From an uncultured Bacillaceae bacterium (GTDB lineage Bacteria > Bacillota > Bacilli > Bacillales > Alkalibacillaceae), in the NCBI GenBank assembly GCA_937983065.1, contig CALKAL010000030.1, positions 1 to 6,992 of the forward strand: DNA of 6,992 bases, written 5' to 3'. The position numbers and the translations under genes are program-made. Numbering within the stretch: the stretch's first letter is position 1; each line of letters opens with the position of its first letter. A model generated the notes under the pieces. It did not search any database and was not told the origin of the DNA. It saw nothing but the letters and a program-made list of their open reading frames with translations. This document shows, in pieces, positions 1 to 5,970 of the stretch.

Positions 1-13
1 TTAGTTAATTTAA

Positions 14-19
14 TATAAT
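14..19 (+). promoter_or_regulatory. Isolated consensus -10 hexamer (TATAAT)
   Basis: A perfect TATAAT lies about 120 bases upstream of the broken peptidase gene. Its -35 partner would fall before the first base of the window, so the promoter cannot be confirmed. The surroundings are so AT-rich that a chance match is quite possible. The rest of 1-140 holds no gene that I can support. Confidence 0.2.
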
Positions 20-140
20 ATCTAATTAGCTAATAAAAAATTGGTAATTTTGCGATTTTATTTAATTTTATTACATCATGGCGTGATATACAATAAACGT
101 CTAAAGGTTTTTTGGAAAAAGAAAGGTAAATAATCGACGG

Positions 141-803
141 GTGGGATATGAGATGGTTGATGCGCGCGAGCCGATAATTGTAGAGTTTCCTTTGCGAGGA
201 GAATGGTACTCTCCTAACACTCCAGGTACAAAAATTCCGAGTCACGGTACAAATAAATTTGGAACAAGATATGCTTATGACTTTGTACAAGTGGATTGGG
301 AGAGAAAGGGCTGGCCAGCTTATCGCGTTAGTTTTGCACAATATCTACTGTTTGGGGTCCCCTTAGAAAAATTTTATTGATGGGGGCAAGACGTATTTGC
401 TCCATGCGATGGGATCGTTATCCAAGCAGAGGATGGCTATAAAGAACGCCCACGAACGAAATTGATTTCAGATATGTATAGAGCTTATAAAAATGCTCGT
501 TATTTCGACCCGAAGAAAGATGACGTACAGTCTGTTGCTGGTAACTACATCATTATAAAATGTAGCGAAAATGTCTATGCTGGATTAGTCCATCTTCAAA
601 CAGGATCAGTTCAAGTTTCAGTTGGTCAAAAAGTTAAAAAAGGTGACGTCATTGGTAGAGTTGGTCATTCGGGTAACTCCTTTGCCCCGCATTTGCATTT
701 TCAACTCATGGATAGTAGTGACATCGCGACTGCAAAGGGATTACCTTCAACTGGCTTCCTGGCAAATAAATCATGCCCACAGAGGCTCCATGTCAAGCCA
801 TAA
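141..803 (+). pseudogene. Broken M23-family (LytM/lysostaphin-type) metallopeptidase gene
   Basis: M23 peptidases are zinc enzymes that usually cut peptidoglycan cross-bridges or stem peptides outside the cell. Reading from GTG at 141 (or ATG at 153, which has a G-rich stretch at 139-145 just upstream), the frame encodes a typical N-terminal part with VEFPLRGEW, a histidine in PSHGT and an aspartate in YAYDF. An in-frame TGA at 378-380 follows. The same frame then continues without a shift through QDVFAPCDGIV, VGNYIIIK-like and GHSGNSFAPHLHFQL. The HLH zinc-ligand motif is at 690-698. The two halves are therefore one gene of about 220 codons with a single nonsense codon. Homologues as I remember them carry an ordinary residue there (glycine or cysteine), which is one base change from TGA. 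After DSSDIATAKGLP (about 745) the familiar C-terminus is lost and the frame ends in unrelated residues at 803. No signal peptide is visible. I regard it as inactive unless the TGA is a sequencing error. Confidence 0.8.
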
Positions 804-906
804 GATATTAGTTGAATTTATAGTACAGATAGAGTATTTATCTTAACTTATATGTGTCCAAAAAATTGACGTAGATCCAGTGACATATTTACTTATTAGA
901 TTGTTA

Positions 907-928
907 TTATTTTTAAATCGAAAAATAA
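907..928 (-). terminator. Weak AT-only hairpin just after the lipoprotein stop
   Basis: Eight-base arms (907-914 and 921-928) pair perfectly around a six-base loop, directly after the lipoprotein stop codon. The stem is entirely A-T, and no clean T-run follows on the minus strand. It would therefore be a poor intrinsic terminator, and its position is the main argument for it. Confidence 0.25.
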
Positions 929-929
929 G

Positions 930-1325
930 CTATCCTTCGATTAATGGTAAATATCTTTTCTCTTCATCATTTATTTTTACAATATAAATGTCACTCTGTT
1001 CCACAGTTTCGTAAATTTTACTCCCAACCGTAAGTTTTGTAGCAGTAAAATTCTCAAATGAGTCACTATCGTTTGATTGTTTTTTAATCTCACCAATTTC
1101 CTGACCTAATGTTAATTCCAAATCGTTAACCCATTCAACGTCCTCCCCATTAATATATACAATATCATTTAATAGGAAAATATCAGCATTTTTATCCTCT
1201 AATAAAACTTGTTCAACAGTAGGGTTATCAATAACATTTCCAGACCTTTCATGGTTACTTTGGTTAGTACAAGCGACTAATGCCATTGATAAAAATAAAG
1301 TTAATAATAACTTCCTTTTAAACAC
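930..1325 (-). CDS. Small putative lipoprotein of unknown function
   Basis: The product has 131 residues and I recognise no named family. It starts with a classic lipoprotein signal peptide: a basic N-terminus (MFKRK), a hydrophobic stretch at about residues 6-15, and the lipobox LVAC with the modified cysteine at residue 19. It should be anchored to the outer face of the cell membrane. The mature part is acidic and has a pattern suggesting beta strands (IFLLNDIVYING, IYIVKINDEEKRYLPL). It also contains the phrase TATKLTVGSKIYE, which resembles small Bacillaceae lipoproteins of unknown role. The start is GTG, preceded at five bases by GGTGAT, which matches the anti-Shine-Dalgarno region. It stands alone between a broken peptidase gene and a transposase relic, so its neighbours give no hint of function. 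The frame is intact, and I am fairly sure it is a real gene. Confidence 0.75.
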   Translation of the reverse strand: MFKRKLLLTLFLSMALVACTNQSNHERSGNVIDNPTVEQVLLEDKNADIFLLNDIVYINGEDVEWVNDLELTLGQEIGEIKKQSNDSDSFENFTATKLTVGSKIYETVEQSDIYIVKINDEEKRYLPLIEG

Positions 1326-1346
1326 TCCTAATCACCCACTTAGAAA

Positions 1347-1620
1347 TTAGATGGTTGACATAAACTCTAGCTTCACCTTATTCTTATAATATTGGTTTGT
1401 CAACATTAAACTAGACAAATTTAATAAGGTTTTTCGTTTGTATTCAGTTAAACTATAATAATTTAAGAATCTATGAATTCGAATATTATTAAACAAATAG
1501 CTCAAGTTCTTGATGACAAGAAAATACACATCCATTTACAAATTCAGCTTTTTCACCTTTACATTTTCTTCTGCAACAACATTATCATATGGATATCCTT
1601 TATGCACTTAGCGATCTTTT
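1347..1620 (-). pseudogene. Degenerate 3' fragment of an IS3-family transposase gene (orfB)
   Basis: Translating the minus strand in pieces rebuilds the C-terminal end of an IS3-family DDE integrase. From 1601 downward one frame reads KGYPYDNVVAEENVKVK. This matches the family's conserved KG-P-YDNA-AE block, including the last catalytic glutamate (codon 1569-1571). The match then moves to a neighbouring frame reading KAEFVNGCVFSCHQELELF. It returns to the first frame for SYLFNNIRIHRFLNYYSLTEYKRK, which corresponds to the family's YNN-RIH-LNY-SP-EY tail. A stop at 1536-1538 breaks the first frame. Upstream, a further one-base shift is needed to read a serine-rich block like SMSRKG near 1605-1620. 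The first two catalytic aspartates and orfA are not found. It is an old, inactive relic, not a working insertion sequence. The open frame 1347-1535 is only its last intact piece and should not be annotated as a separate small protein. Confidence 0.75.
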
Positions 1621-1881
1621 AATACAAAATTTTCCCGAGCTCACGCAAGAAGTACGATATATCAAGATTTTACTGAATCAAAAATGTAACATCGTTTACT
1701 ACAGTGTATAGCTTTTCATGAGATTGCGTTAGCCAAATGTTAGCATTTTATTAGCTTGATGTTGCATACTGTTATTTTTATAGAGAAAGGAATCGATCCT
1801 TGCAGTAATACTTTAGCTCAATGAAGGACTAGACTTTTTTCCCAAGTATGCGAAGTCGAATGAAAGTTTTTATTTTTACTA
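1621..1881. other. Gene-free stretch beside the transposase relic
   Basis: I see no supportable gene, RNA or terminator in these roughly 260 bases. All frames carry frequent stops. The stretch may hold further eroded sequence of the insertion element: on the minus strand, a phrase like FLRELGKILY near 1620-1660 lies where orfB sequence is expected. It is too decayed to call. No hairpin with a T-run is visible after the stop codon at 1882. Confidence 0.5.
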
Positions 1882-2535
1882 CTATTTTCTAATCTCCTCT
1901 AAGCTACGTTTTACCAATTCCTTCGATTCTTCTAACCCCAGGCTTGCGCCGAATAATGGGCGACCAGTTTCTAAAATAACCCCATTTTTCAATGGTCCTA
2001 TATACAATGGTGTAAAACCAAAATCATCAACAATTTTTTCTACTTGATCAATCGCCTTTTGATCATCTCCAGCAATTAATAATGCTTTTCGATTTTCCGT
2101 TGTTCCCTGCTTAGCATTGTCTACTAGATCGTGGTAACCCATATGATTAAAGGCCTTCACGACAATACTTTTATCAAAATATTGCTGGACTCTTTCTGAA
2201 GAAGAAAGTTCTTTATCAGAAAATACTTGATCTGTTCCATCTACTTCCCACCAATAATTCATAGCATCTATCACAAGTTTATCTTTCAGCCATTCGGAAT
2301 CAATTTGTTGATACTTACTCAACGGTACAGCTAAGATAATGATATCAGCCATTTGAGTAAGCTCTTCTGATGTATAAGCTTTTGCACCAGGAACTAAAAT
2401 TTCAACGGTTAATTTTATTTTTTCTGCTGGACCAGATGCAGCTATTCCTACTGGGTAGTCAGCCTGCCTTGCAAGTTGACCAAGAGAGACTCCTAATTTT
2501 CCCGCGCCTAATATTCCTATCATTGGTTTGGTCAA
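1882..2535 (-). CDS. NAD(P)-binding oxidoreductase, F420-oxidoreductase family (COG2085 type)
   Basis: This 217-residue protein has an N-terminal Rossmann fold with the dinucleotide motif GAGKLG (glycines 10, 12 and 15). Later family features are DIIILAVPLSKY at about 63-74, LVIDAMNYWWEVDG at about 86-99, and VVKAFNHMGYHDL at about 124-136. These are typical of the short reductases grouped with archaeal F420-dependent NADP reductase. In Bacillaceae, coenzyme F420 is not normally made, so the family name should not be read as F420 use; NADP(H) binding is the safer inference. The substrate is unknown. Translation starts at TTG (2533-2535): a good AGAGGGG site (2543-2549) lies seven bases upstream, whereas the nearest ATG (2521-2523) would be 19 bases away. 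That site lies inside the last codons of the preceding LLM gene, whose stop is one base away, so the two genes are co-transcribed and probably translationally coupled. Confidence 0.85.
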   Translation of the reverse strand: MTKPMIGILGAGKLGVSLGQLARQADYPVGIAASGPAEKIKLTVEILVPGAKAYTSEELTQMADIIILAVPLSKYQQIDSEWLKDKLVIDAMNYWWEVDGTDQVFSDKELSSSERVQQYFDKSIVVKAFNHMGYHDLVDNAKQGTTENRKALLIAGDDQKAIDQVEKIVDDFGFTPLYIGPLKNGVILETGRPLFGASLGLEESKELVKRSLEEIRK

Positions 2536-2536
2536 G

Positions 2537-3580
2537 TTAATTCCCCTCTTTCAATATTTCTTTCACTCGTGGAATCACTTCTTTTCCAAATAATTCAATC
2601 GTTTGAAATCGTTCTTCTTGTAGTTGACCGTTGATACCGTAGACAAGATCAAAACGTTCAATACCCATTTCCTTAATCACTTTGGCCATGCGTTTTGCAA
2701 CTGTTTCTGGACTACCAACATAATATGAACCATTTTCTACTTCATTTTCAAAAGCCTCACGACTCATTGGTCCCCAGCCACGTTCTCTACCAAGTTTATT
2801 CATCGCTGGAACGATATACTTCCACGCTCTTTCAATCGCTTCTTCATCTGTTTCAGCAATTACCCCATGAGAATGCATGCCAACTGGGTGAATCGGATTA
2901 CCAAACTTTTTAGCTGACTGTTTATATAGTTCAATATAAGGTTTAAAGCGAATGGGGTTTCCTCCAATAATAGCTAACATTAATGGATACCCATAACGTG
3001 CTGCTCTTACAACAGATTCTGGAGTACCGCCGACACCAACTTGTACATCCAATTTATTTTCCGTCATTTTTGGGTAAACTTCCATATTCTCAAGATGAGG
3101 TGTAAATTTTCCACTTGAAGTGACCGGTCCACCTTTGACGAGTTTATCAAATAAGGCTACTTTTTCTTCAAACAATTCATTGTAATCCCTTAAATCATAA
3201 CCAAATAATTCGAAAGACTCCGTGAACGAGCCTCTTCCAATCATCACTTGTGATCGACCATTAGAAATAGCATCCAATGTGGCAAAGCGTTGATACAAAC
3301 GGATTGGATCATCAGAACTTAATACCGTGACCGCAGTTCCTAAAGTTATTTTTTCCGTAACAGAAGCAAGAGCCGCCAAAATAATTTCTGGACTTGAAAT
3401 AGAGTACTCTTTTCGATGATGTTCACCTAATGCAAAAACATCAACGCCAACTTCTTCAGCTAATTGTCCTTCTTTTACTATATTTCGGATGGATTCTTCA
3501 TATGAAATTTGTTTACCCGTATGATCTACCGCAACATCTCCAAAAGTATCCAATCCGAATTTAAATTGATTAACATCCAC
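2537..3580 (-). CDS. LLM-class (luciferase-like) flavin-dependent oxidoreductase
   Basis: The product is a soluble TIM-barrel protein of the bacterial-luciferase superfamily, which uses reduced FMN (or F420 in other lineages) to oxidise small organic compounds. Visible family marks, numbered from the start chosen here, are FGLDTFGD near the N-terminus, the GEHHR motif at about 52-56, ITLGTAVTVLSSDDPIR at about 78-94, the phosphate-binding GRGSF at about 115-119, and VGVGGTPES at about 181-189. The length, 347 residues, is normal for the family. The open frame reaches GTG at 3598, but only AT sequence without a binding site precedes that codon. I prefer the GTG at 3578-3580, which has GGAGTGG five bases upstream and leaves the barrel intact. 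It is the first gene of a pair with the NAD(P)-binding protein downstream, which could recycle cofactor or act on the same pathway. The real substrate cannot be read from sequence. Confidence 0.9.
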   Translation of the reverse strand: MDVNQFKFGLDTFGDVAVDHTGKQISYEESIRNIVKEGQLAEEVGVDVFALGEHHRKEYSISSPEIILAALASVTEKITLGTAVTVLSSDDPIRLYQRFATLDAISNGRSQVMIGRGSFTESFELFGYDLRDYNELFEEKVALFDKLVKGGPVTSSGKFTPHLENMEVYPKMTENKLDVQVGVGGTPESVVRAARYGYPLMLAIIGGNPIRFKPYIELYKQSAKKFGNPIHPVGMHSHGVIAETDEEAIERAWKYIVPAMNKLGRERGWGPMSREAFENEVENGSYYVGSPETVAKRMAKVIKEMGIERFDLVYGINGQLQEERFQTIELFGKEVIPRVKEILKEGN

Positions 3581-3628
3581 ATTTCCCACTCCGATCACTA
3601 TTATATATTTTATTTATTTTCAAGACGC

Positions 3629-3639
3629 ATGTTGTACAT
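3629..3639 (-). promoter_or_regulatory. Possible operator palindrome downstream of the LLM promoter
   Basis: ATGT-TGT-ACAT is a perfect 4+3+4 palindrome, and one more of the two flanking pairs also matches. It sits about five bases after the candidate -10, where a repressor would block transcription. Small redox operons of this kind are often controlled by HxlR- or MarR-type regulators, but none is encoded in this window. The short arms allow only a tentative call. Confidence 0.25.
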
Positions 3640-3643
3640 ACTT

Positions 3644-3673
3644 ATTTTAGATTAGTTTTTTAATAACATTCAA
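3644..3673 (-). promoter_or_regulatory. Candidate SigA-type promoter of the LLM operon
   Basis: On the minus strand, TTGAAT (3668-3673) and TAAAAT (3644-3649) are separated by 18 bases. This gives a plausible housekeeping promoter about 60 bases upstream of the chosen start codon. A perfect TATAAT closer to the gene (3600-3605) has no acceptable -35 at the right distance and would leave almost no leader, so I prefer this pair. AT-richness makes chance matches common. Confidence 0.4.
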
Positions 3674-3728
3674 CTAAACGAGCTCACTTTTATATTTACC
3701 GGCAAAAGGGTCTGTCTTTGGAAATTAA

Positions 3729-3771
3729 AAAAAGCTTCCCAAAAGTTAAAATAACTTTTGAGAAGCTTTTT
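3729..3771 (-). terminator. Intrinsic terminator of groES-groEL
   Basis: Two 20-base arms (3729-3748 and 3752-3771) pair with only one mismatch around a three-base loop. On the minus strand the hairpin is followed by at least seven T residues (3727-3733 overlap the base of the stem). It lies just past the groEL stop codon and ahead of the LLM promoter, so it separates the heat-shock operon from the redox operon that follows on the same strand. An A-run on the other side could also let it work on the plus strand. Confidence 0.9.
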
Positions 3772-3788
3772 GGCTTTGGAGTCCGGAA

Positions 3789-5414
3789 TTACATCATTCC
3801 GCCCATTCCACCCATGTCAGGCATTCCAGCGCCACCGTCGTTTTCTTCTGGGATGTCTGCAACGACCGCTTCAGTTGTGAGTAGCATTGCAGCAACAGAT
3901 GCAGCGTTTTGTAATGCTGAGCGTGTAACTTTAGTTGGGTCGACAATTCCGTCATCAATCATGTTGACCCATTCGCCTGTAGCTGCGTTAAAGCCAATGC
4001 CGACTTCTTCGTTTTTCAAGCGCTCGACAACGATTGATCCGTCAAGTCCAGCGTTTGTTGCAATTTGGCGAACTGGTTCTTCTAATGCACGTAGAACGAT
4101 ATTTTTACCTGTTGCTTCATCGCCTTCAAGGGAAAGTTCAGCTACTTTATTGTAAATATTAATTAATGCTGTACCTCCACCTGAAACGATTCCTTCTTCA
4201 ACAGCAGCACGTGTTGAGTTTAATGCGTCTTCAATACGTAATTTACGTTCTTTTAATTCCGTTTCAGTTGCTGCACCGACTTTGATAACAGCAACTCCAC
4301 CAGCTAATTTAGCTAGGCGCTCTTGAAGTTTTTCTTTATCAAAATCAGATGTAGTTTCTTCAGCTTGTGCACGGATTTGGTTTACACGTGCAGAAATGGC
4401 TGCTGAGTCTCCCGCTCCTTCAACAATTGTTGTATTCTCTTTAGAAACGACAACTTTTGAAGCACGACCGAGTTGGTCAATCGTTGAAGTTTTTAAGTCT
4501 AATCCTAAATCTTCAGTAATCACTTCTCCGCCTGTTAAAATTGCAATATCTTCTAACATCGCTTTACGGCGGTCACCGAAGCCAGGAGCTTTAACAGCAA
4601 CAGCATTAAATGTACCACGAAGCTTATTCACTACTAATGTAGCAAGTGCTTCACCTTCAACATCTTCGGCAATGATTAAGATTGGTTTACCTTGCTGGAC
4701 TACTTGCTCTAGTAAAGGTAGAACATCTTGAATGCTAGAAATCTTTTTATCAGTAATTAAAATATATGGATCTTCTAAAACAGCTTCCATTTTATCTTGG
4801 TCAGTGACCATATAAGGAGAAGCATAACCGCGATCAAATTCCATACCTTCTACAACTTCTAATTCAGTTGTAAATCCTTTAGATTCTTCAATCGTAATAA
4901 CACCATCATTGCCGACCTTTTCCATCGCTTCAGCAATTAATAAGCCTACTTCATCATCAGAAGCTGAAATTGATGCAACTTGTGCAATTGAATCTTTTCC
5001 TTGGATTGGATTAGAGATTTTAGCTAATTCTTCAGTTGCAACATCTACTGCTAATTCGATACCACGACGAATTCCAACTGGGTTAGCACCAGCTGTTACG
5101 TTTTTAAGGCCTTCACGAATCATTGCTTGAGCTAAAACAGTTGCTGTAGTTGTTCCGTCCCCAGCAACATCATTCGTTTTAGATGCAACTTCTGAAACGA
5201 GTTGTGCACCCATATTTTCAAAAGCATCTTCAAATTCGATTTCTTTGGCAATGGTTACACCGTCGTTTGTAATTAATGGTGAACCGAATTTTTTCTCAAG
5301 AACTACGTTACGTCCTTTTGGTCCTAAAGTTACTTTAACCGTGTCTGCTAGTGCATCTACACCACGAAGCATTGCGCGGCGAGCGTCTTCACTAAATTTA
5401 ATTTCTTTAGCCAT
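3789..5414 (-). CDS. groEL: Chaperonin GroEL (Hsp60), 60 kDa subunit
   Basis: GroEL forms the double-ring cytosolic chaperonin that encloses unfolded proteins and, with GroES as lid, lets them fold using ATP. The 541-residue product is full length (the B. subtilis protein is about 544). It starts MAKEIKFSEDARRAML and has TLGPKGRNVV at about 29-38. It carries the ATP-site GDGTTT at 85-90, whose aspartate 86 corresponds to the catalytic region aspartate 87 of E. coli, and aspartate 51 in NDGVT. The family signature AAVEEGIVSGGG near residue 400 and the flexible Gly-Met tail (GGMGGMM) are both present. No key residue appears to be missing. The ATG start has a strong GAGGAGG site eight bases upstream. 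The gene lies about 30 bases after groES in the usual order and shares its CIRCE-controlled promoter. A strong terminator follows. Confidence 0.99.
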   Translation of the reverse strand: MAKEIKFSEDARRAMLRGVDALADTVKVTLGPKGRNVVLEKKFGSPLITNDGVTIAKEIEFEDAFENMGAQLVSEVASKTNDVAGDGTTTATVLAQAMIREGLKNVTAGANPVGIRRGIELAVDVATEELAKISNPIQGKDSIAQVASISASDDEVGLLIAEAMEKVGNDGVITIEESKGFTTELEVVEGMEFDRGYASPYMVTDQDKMEAVLEDPYILITDKKISSIQDVLPLLEQVVQQGKPILIIAEDVEGEALATLVVNKLRGTFNAVAVKAPGFGDRRKAMLEDIAILTGGEVITEDLGLDLKTSTIDQLGRASKVVVSKENTTIVEGAGDSAAISARVNQIRAQAEETTSDFDKEKLQERLAKLAGGVAVIKVGAATETELKERKLRIEDALNSTRAAVEEGIVSGGGTALINIYNKVAELSLEGDEATGKNIVLRALEEPVRQIATNAGLDGSIVVERLKNEEVGIGFNAATGEWVNMIDDGIVDPTKVTRSALQNAASVAAMLLTTEAVVADIPEENDGGAGMPDMGGMGGMM

Positions 5415-5444
5415 TATTTATGCCTCCTCATTTTATATGGTTGA

Positions 5445-5729
5445 TTATTCGACAATTGCTAAAATGTCATTTTCACGTAATACGAGGTATTCTTTATCCC
5501 CTTGTTTTACTTCTGTTCCTGCAAATTTTGAAAAGATGATTCGGTCCCCTTCTTTAACTTCCAATGCGACCTTTTCGCCATTGTCAGTTAAATGACCTGA
5601 ACCAACAGCAACGACTTTACCTTCCTGTGGTTTTTCCTTTGCAGAATCAGGTAAAACGATTCCGCTAGCTGTTTTTTCTTCTTGCTCGACTACTTCTACT
5701 ACTACTCGATCACCTAGTGGTTTAAGCAC
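5445..5729 (-). CDS. groES: Co-chaperonin GroES (Hsp10)
   Basis: GroES is the seven-subunit lid that closes the GroEL chamber. The 94-residue product has the typical start LKPLGDRVVVEVVE and a mobile loop at about 17-33 whose IVL tripeptide (24-26) docks on the GroEL apical domain. The usual C-terminal strand ends in LRENDILAIVE. The open frame continues upstream to 5837, but that would read through the CIRCE operator and promoter. The GTG at 5727-5729 aligns with the conserved N-terminus of the family and has a GGAGGAGG site nine bases upstream, so it is the true start. It is the first gene of the groES-groEL operon. Confidence 0.98.
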   Translation of the reverse strand: MLKPLGDRVVVEVVEQEEKTASGIVLPDSAKEKPQEGKVVAVGSGHLTDNGEKVALEVKEGDRIIFSKFAGTEVKQGDKEYLVLRENDILAIVE

Positions 5730-5770
5730 GATAAAAAACCTCCTCCAATATTTTTGTTGAAGATGATTTA

Positions 5771-5797
5771 TTAGCACTTGACACAAGCGAGTGCTAA
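5771..5797 (-). promoter_or_regulatory. CIRCE element (HrcA operator) of groESL
   Basis: The inverted repeat has 9-base arms and a 9-base spacer, as in the CIRCE consensus. On the minus strand the first arm is the perfect TTAGCACTC, and the second, AAGTGCTAA, differs from consensus at its innermost base. HrcA binds CIRCE and represses groESL until heat stress ties up GroEL, which HrcA needs for activity. The element lies just downstream of the promoter, inside the transcribed leader, the standard arrangement. hrcA itself is not in this window. Confidence 0.97.
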
Positions 5798-5808
5798 TTC
5801 CAATTAAT

Positions 5809-5837
5809 ATAATAAATAATTCCTTATTTTTTTGCAA
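5809..5837 (-). promoter_or_regulatory. SigA-type promoter of groESL
   Basis: On the minus strand, TTGCAA (5832-5837) and TATTAT (5809-5814) are separated by exactly 17 bases. Transcription would begin around 5802, so CIRCE would lie right at the start of the mRNA, as in other Bacillaceae. No second heat-shock site of the CtsR type is evident. Confidence 0.85.
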
Positions 5838-5856
5838 GTATTTTATCGTAAAATTT

Positions 5857-5885
5857 TTGTTTCCTATCCCGCTTTAGTATAGAAT
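5857..5885 (+). promoter_or_regulatory. Candidate promoter of ydiL-ydiK
   Basis: TTGTTT (5857-5862) and TAGAAT (5880-5885) are separated by 17 bases on the plus strand, about 85 bases before the ydiL start. The -35 lies only about 20 bases from the -35 of the oppositely directed groESL promoter, so the two are back to back. A second possible pair, TTGATT at 5902-5907 with a poor -10 at 5925-5930, is weaker. Confidence 0.45.
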
Positions 5886-5970
5886 GTTTAGGAGAGGTTA
5901 TTTGATTCGTGATAAAAACATATGATATATGAGACAATCTATTTCCGCGCTGTAAAAGGAGTCGATCTAC

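Noticed and set aside
378..380. TGA of the peptidase gene read as selenocysteine or tryptophan
   Set aside because: No SECIS-like hairpin is evident after the codon, TGA is used as a plain stop in this group, and the gene's C-terminus is also damaged. A nonsense mutation explains both better.
850..888. ATATGT/ACATAT inverted repeat as an insertion-sequence end
   Set aside because: The arms are only six bases, AT-rich and 27 bases apart. The sequence has an IS-like feel, but I cannot match it to a known element.
1347..1535. A separate 62-residue protein
   Set aside because: Its sequence is the end of the IS3 transposase relic. The transposase similarity continues upstream across a stop and a frameshift.
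3581..3598. LLM gene start at the GTG of 3598
   Set aside because: There is no ribosome binding site before it, while the GTG at 3578-3580 has GGAGTGG at good spacing.
3718..5595. Long plus-strand open frames opposite groEL and groES
   Set aside because: They are antisense shadows of well-conserved chaperonin genes, with no binding sites or family resemblance.
5730..5837. N-terminal extension of GroES to the upstream ATG
   Set aside because: It would be encoded by the CIRCE operator and promoter region. The conserved GroES N-terminus begins at the GTG at 5729, which has its own strong binding site.
5908..5931. Tiny leader peptide (GTG, seven codons) before ydiL
   Set aside because: Spacing to the GGAGAGG upstream is long, and there is no repeated codon or attenuator hairpin to suggest regulation.
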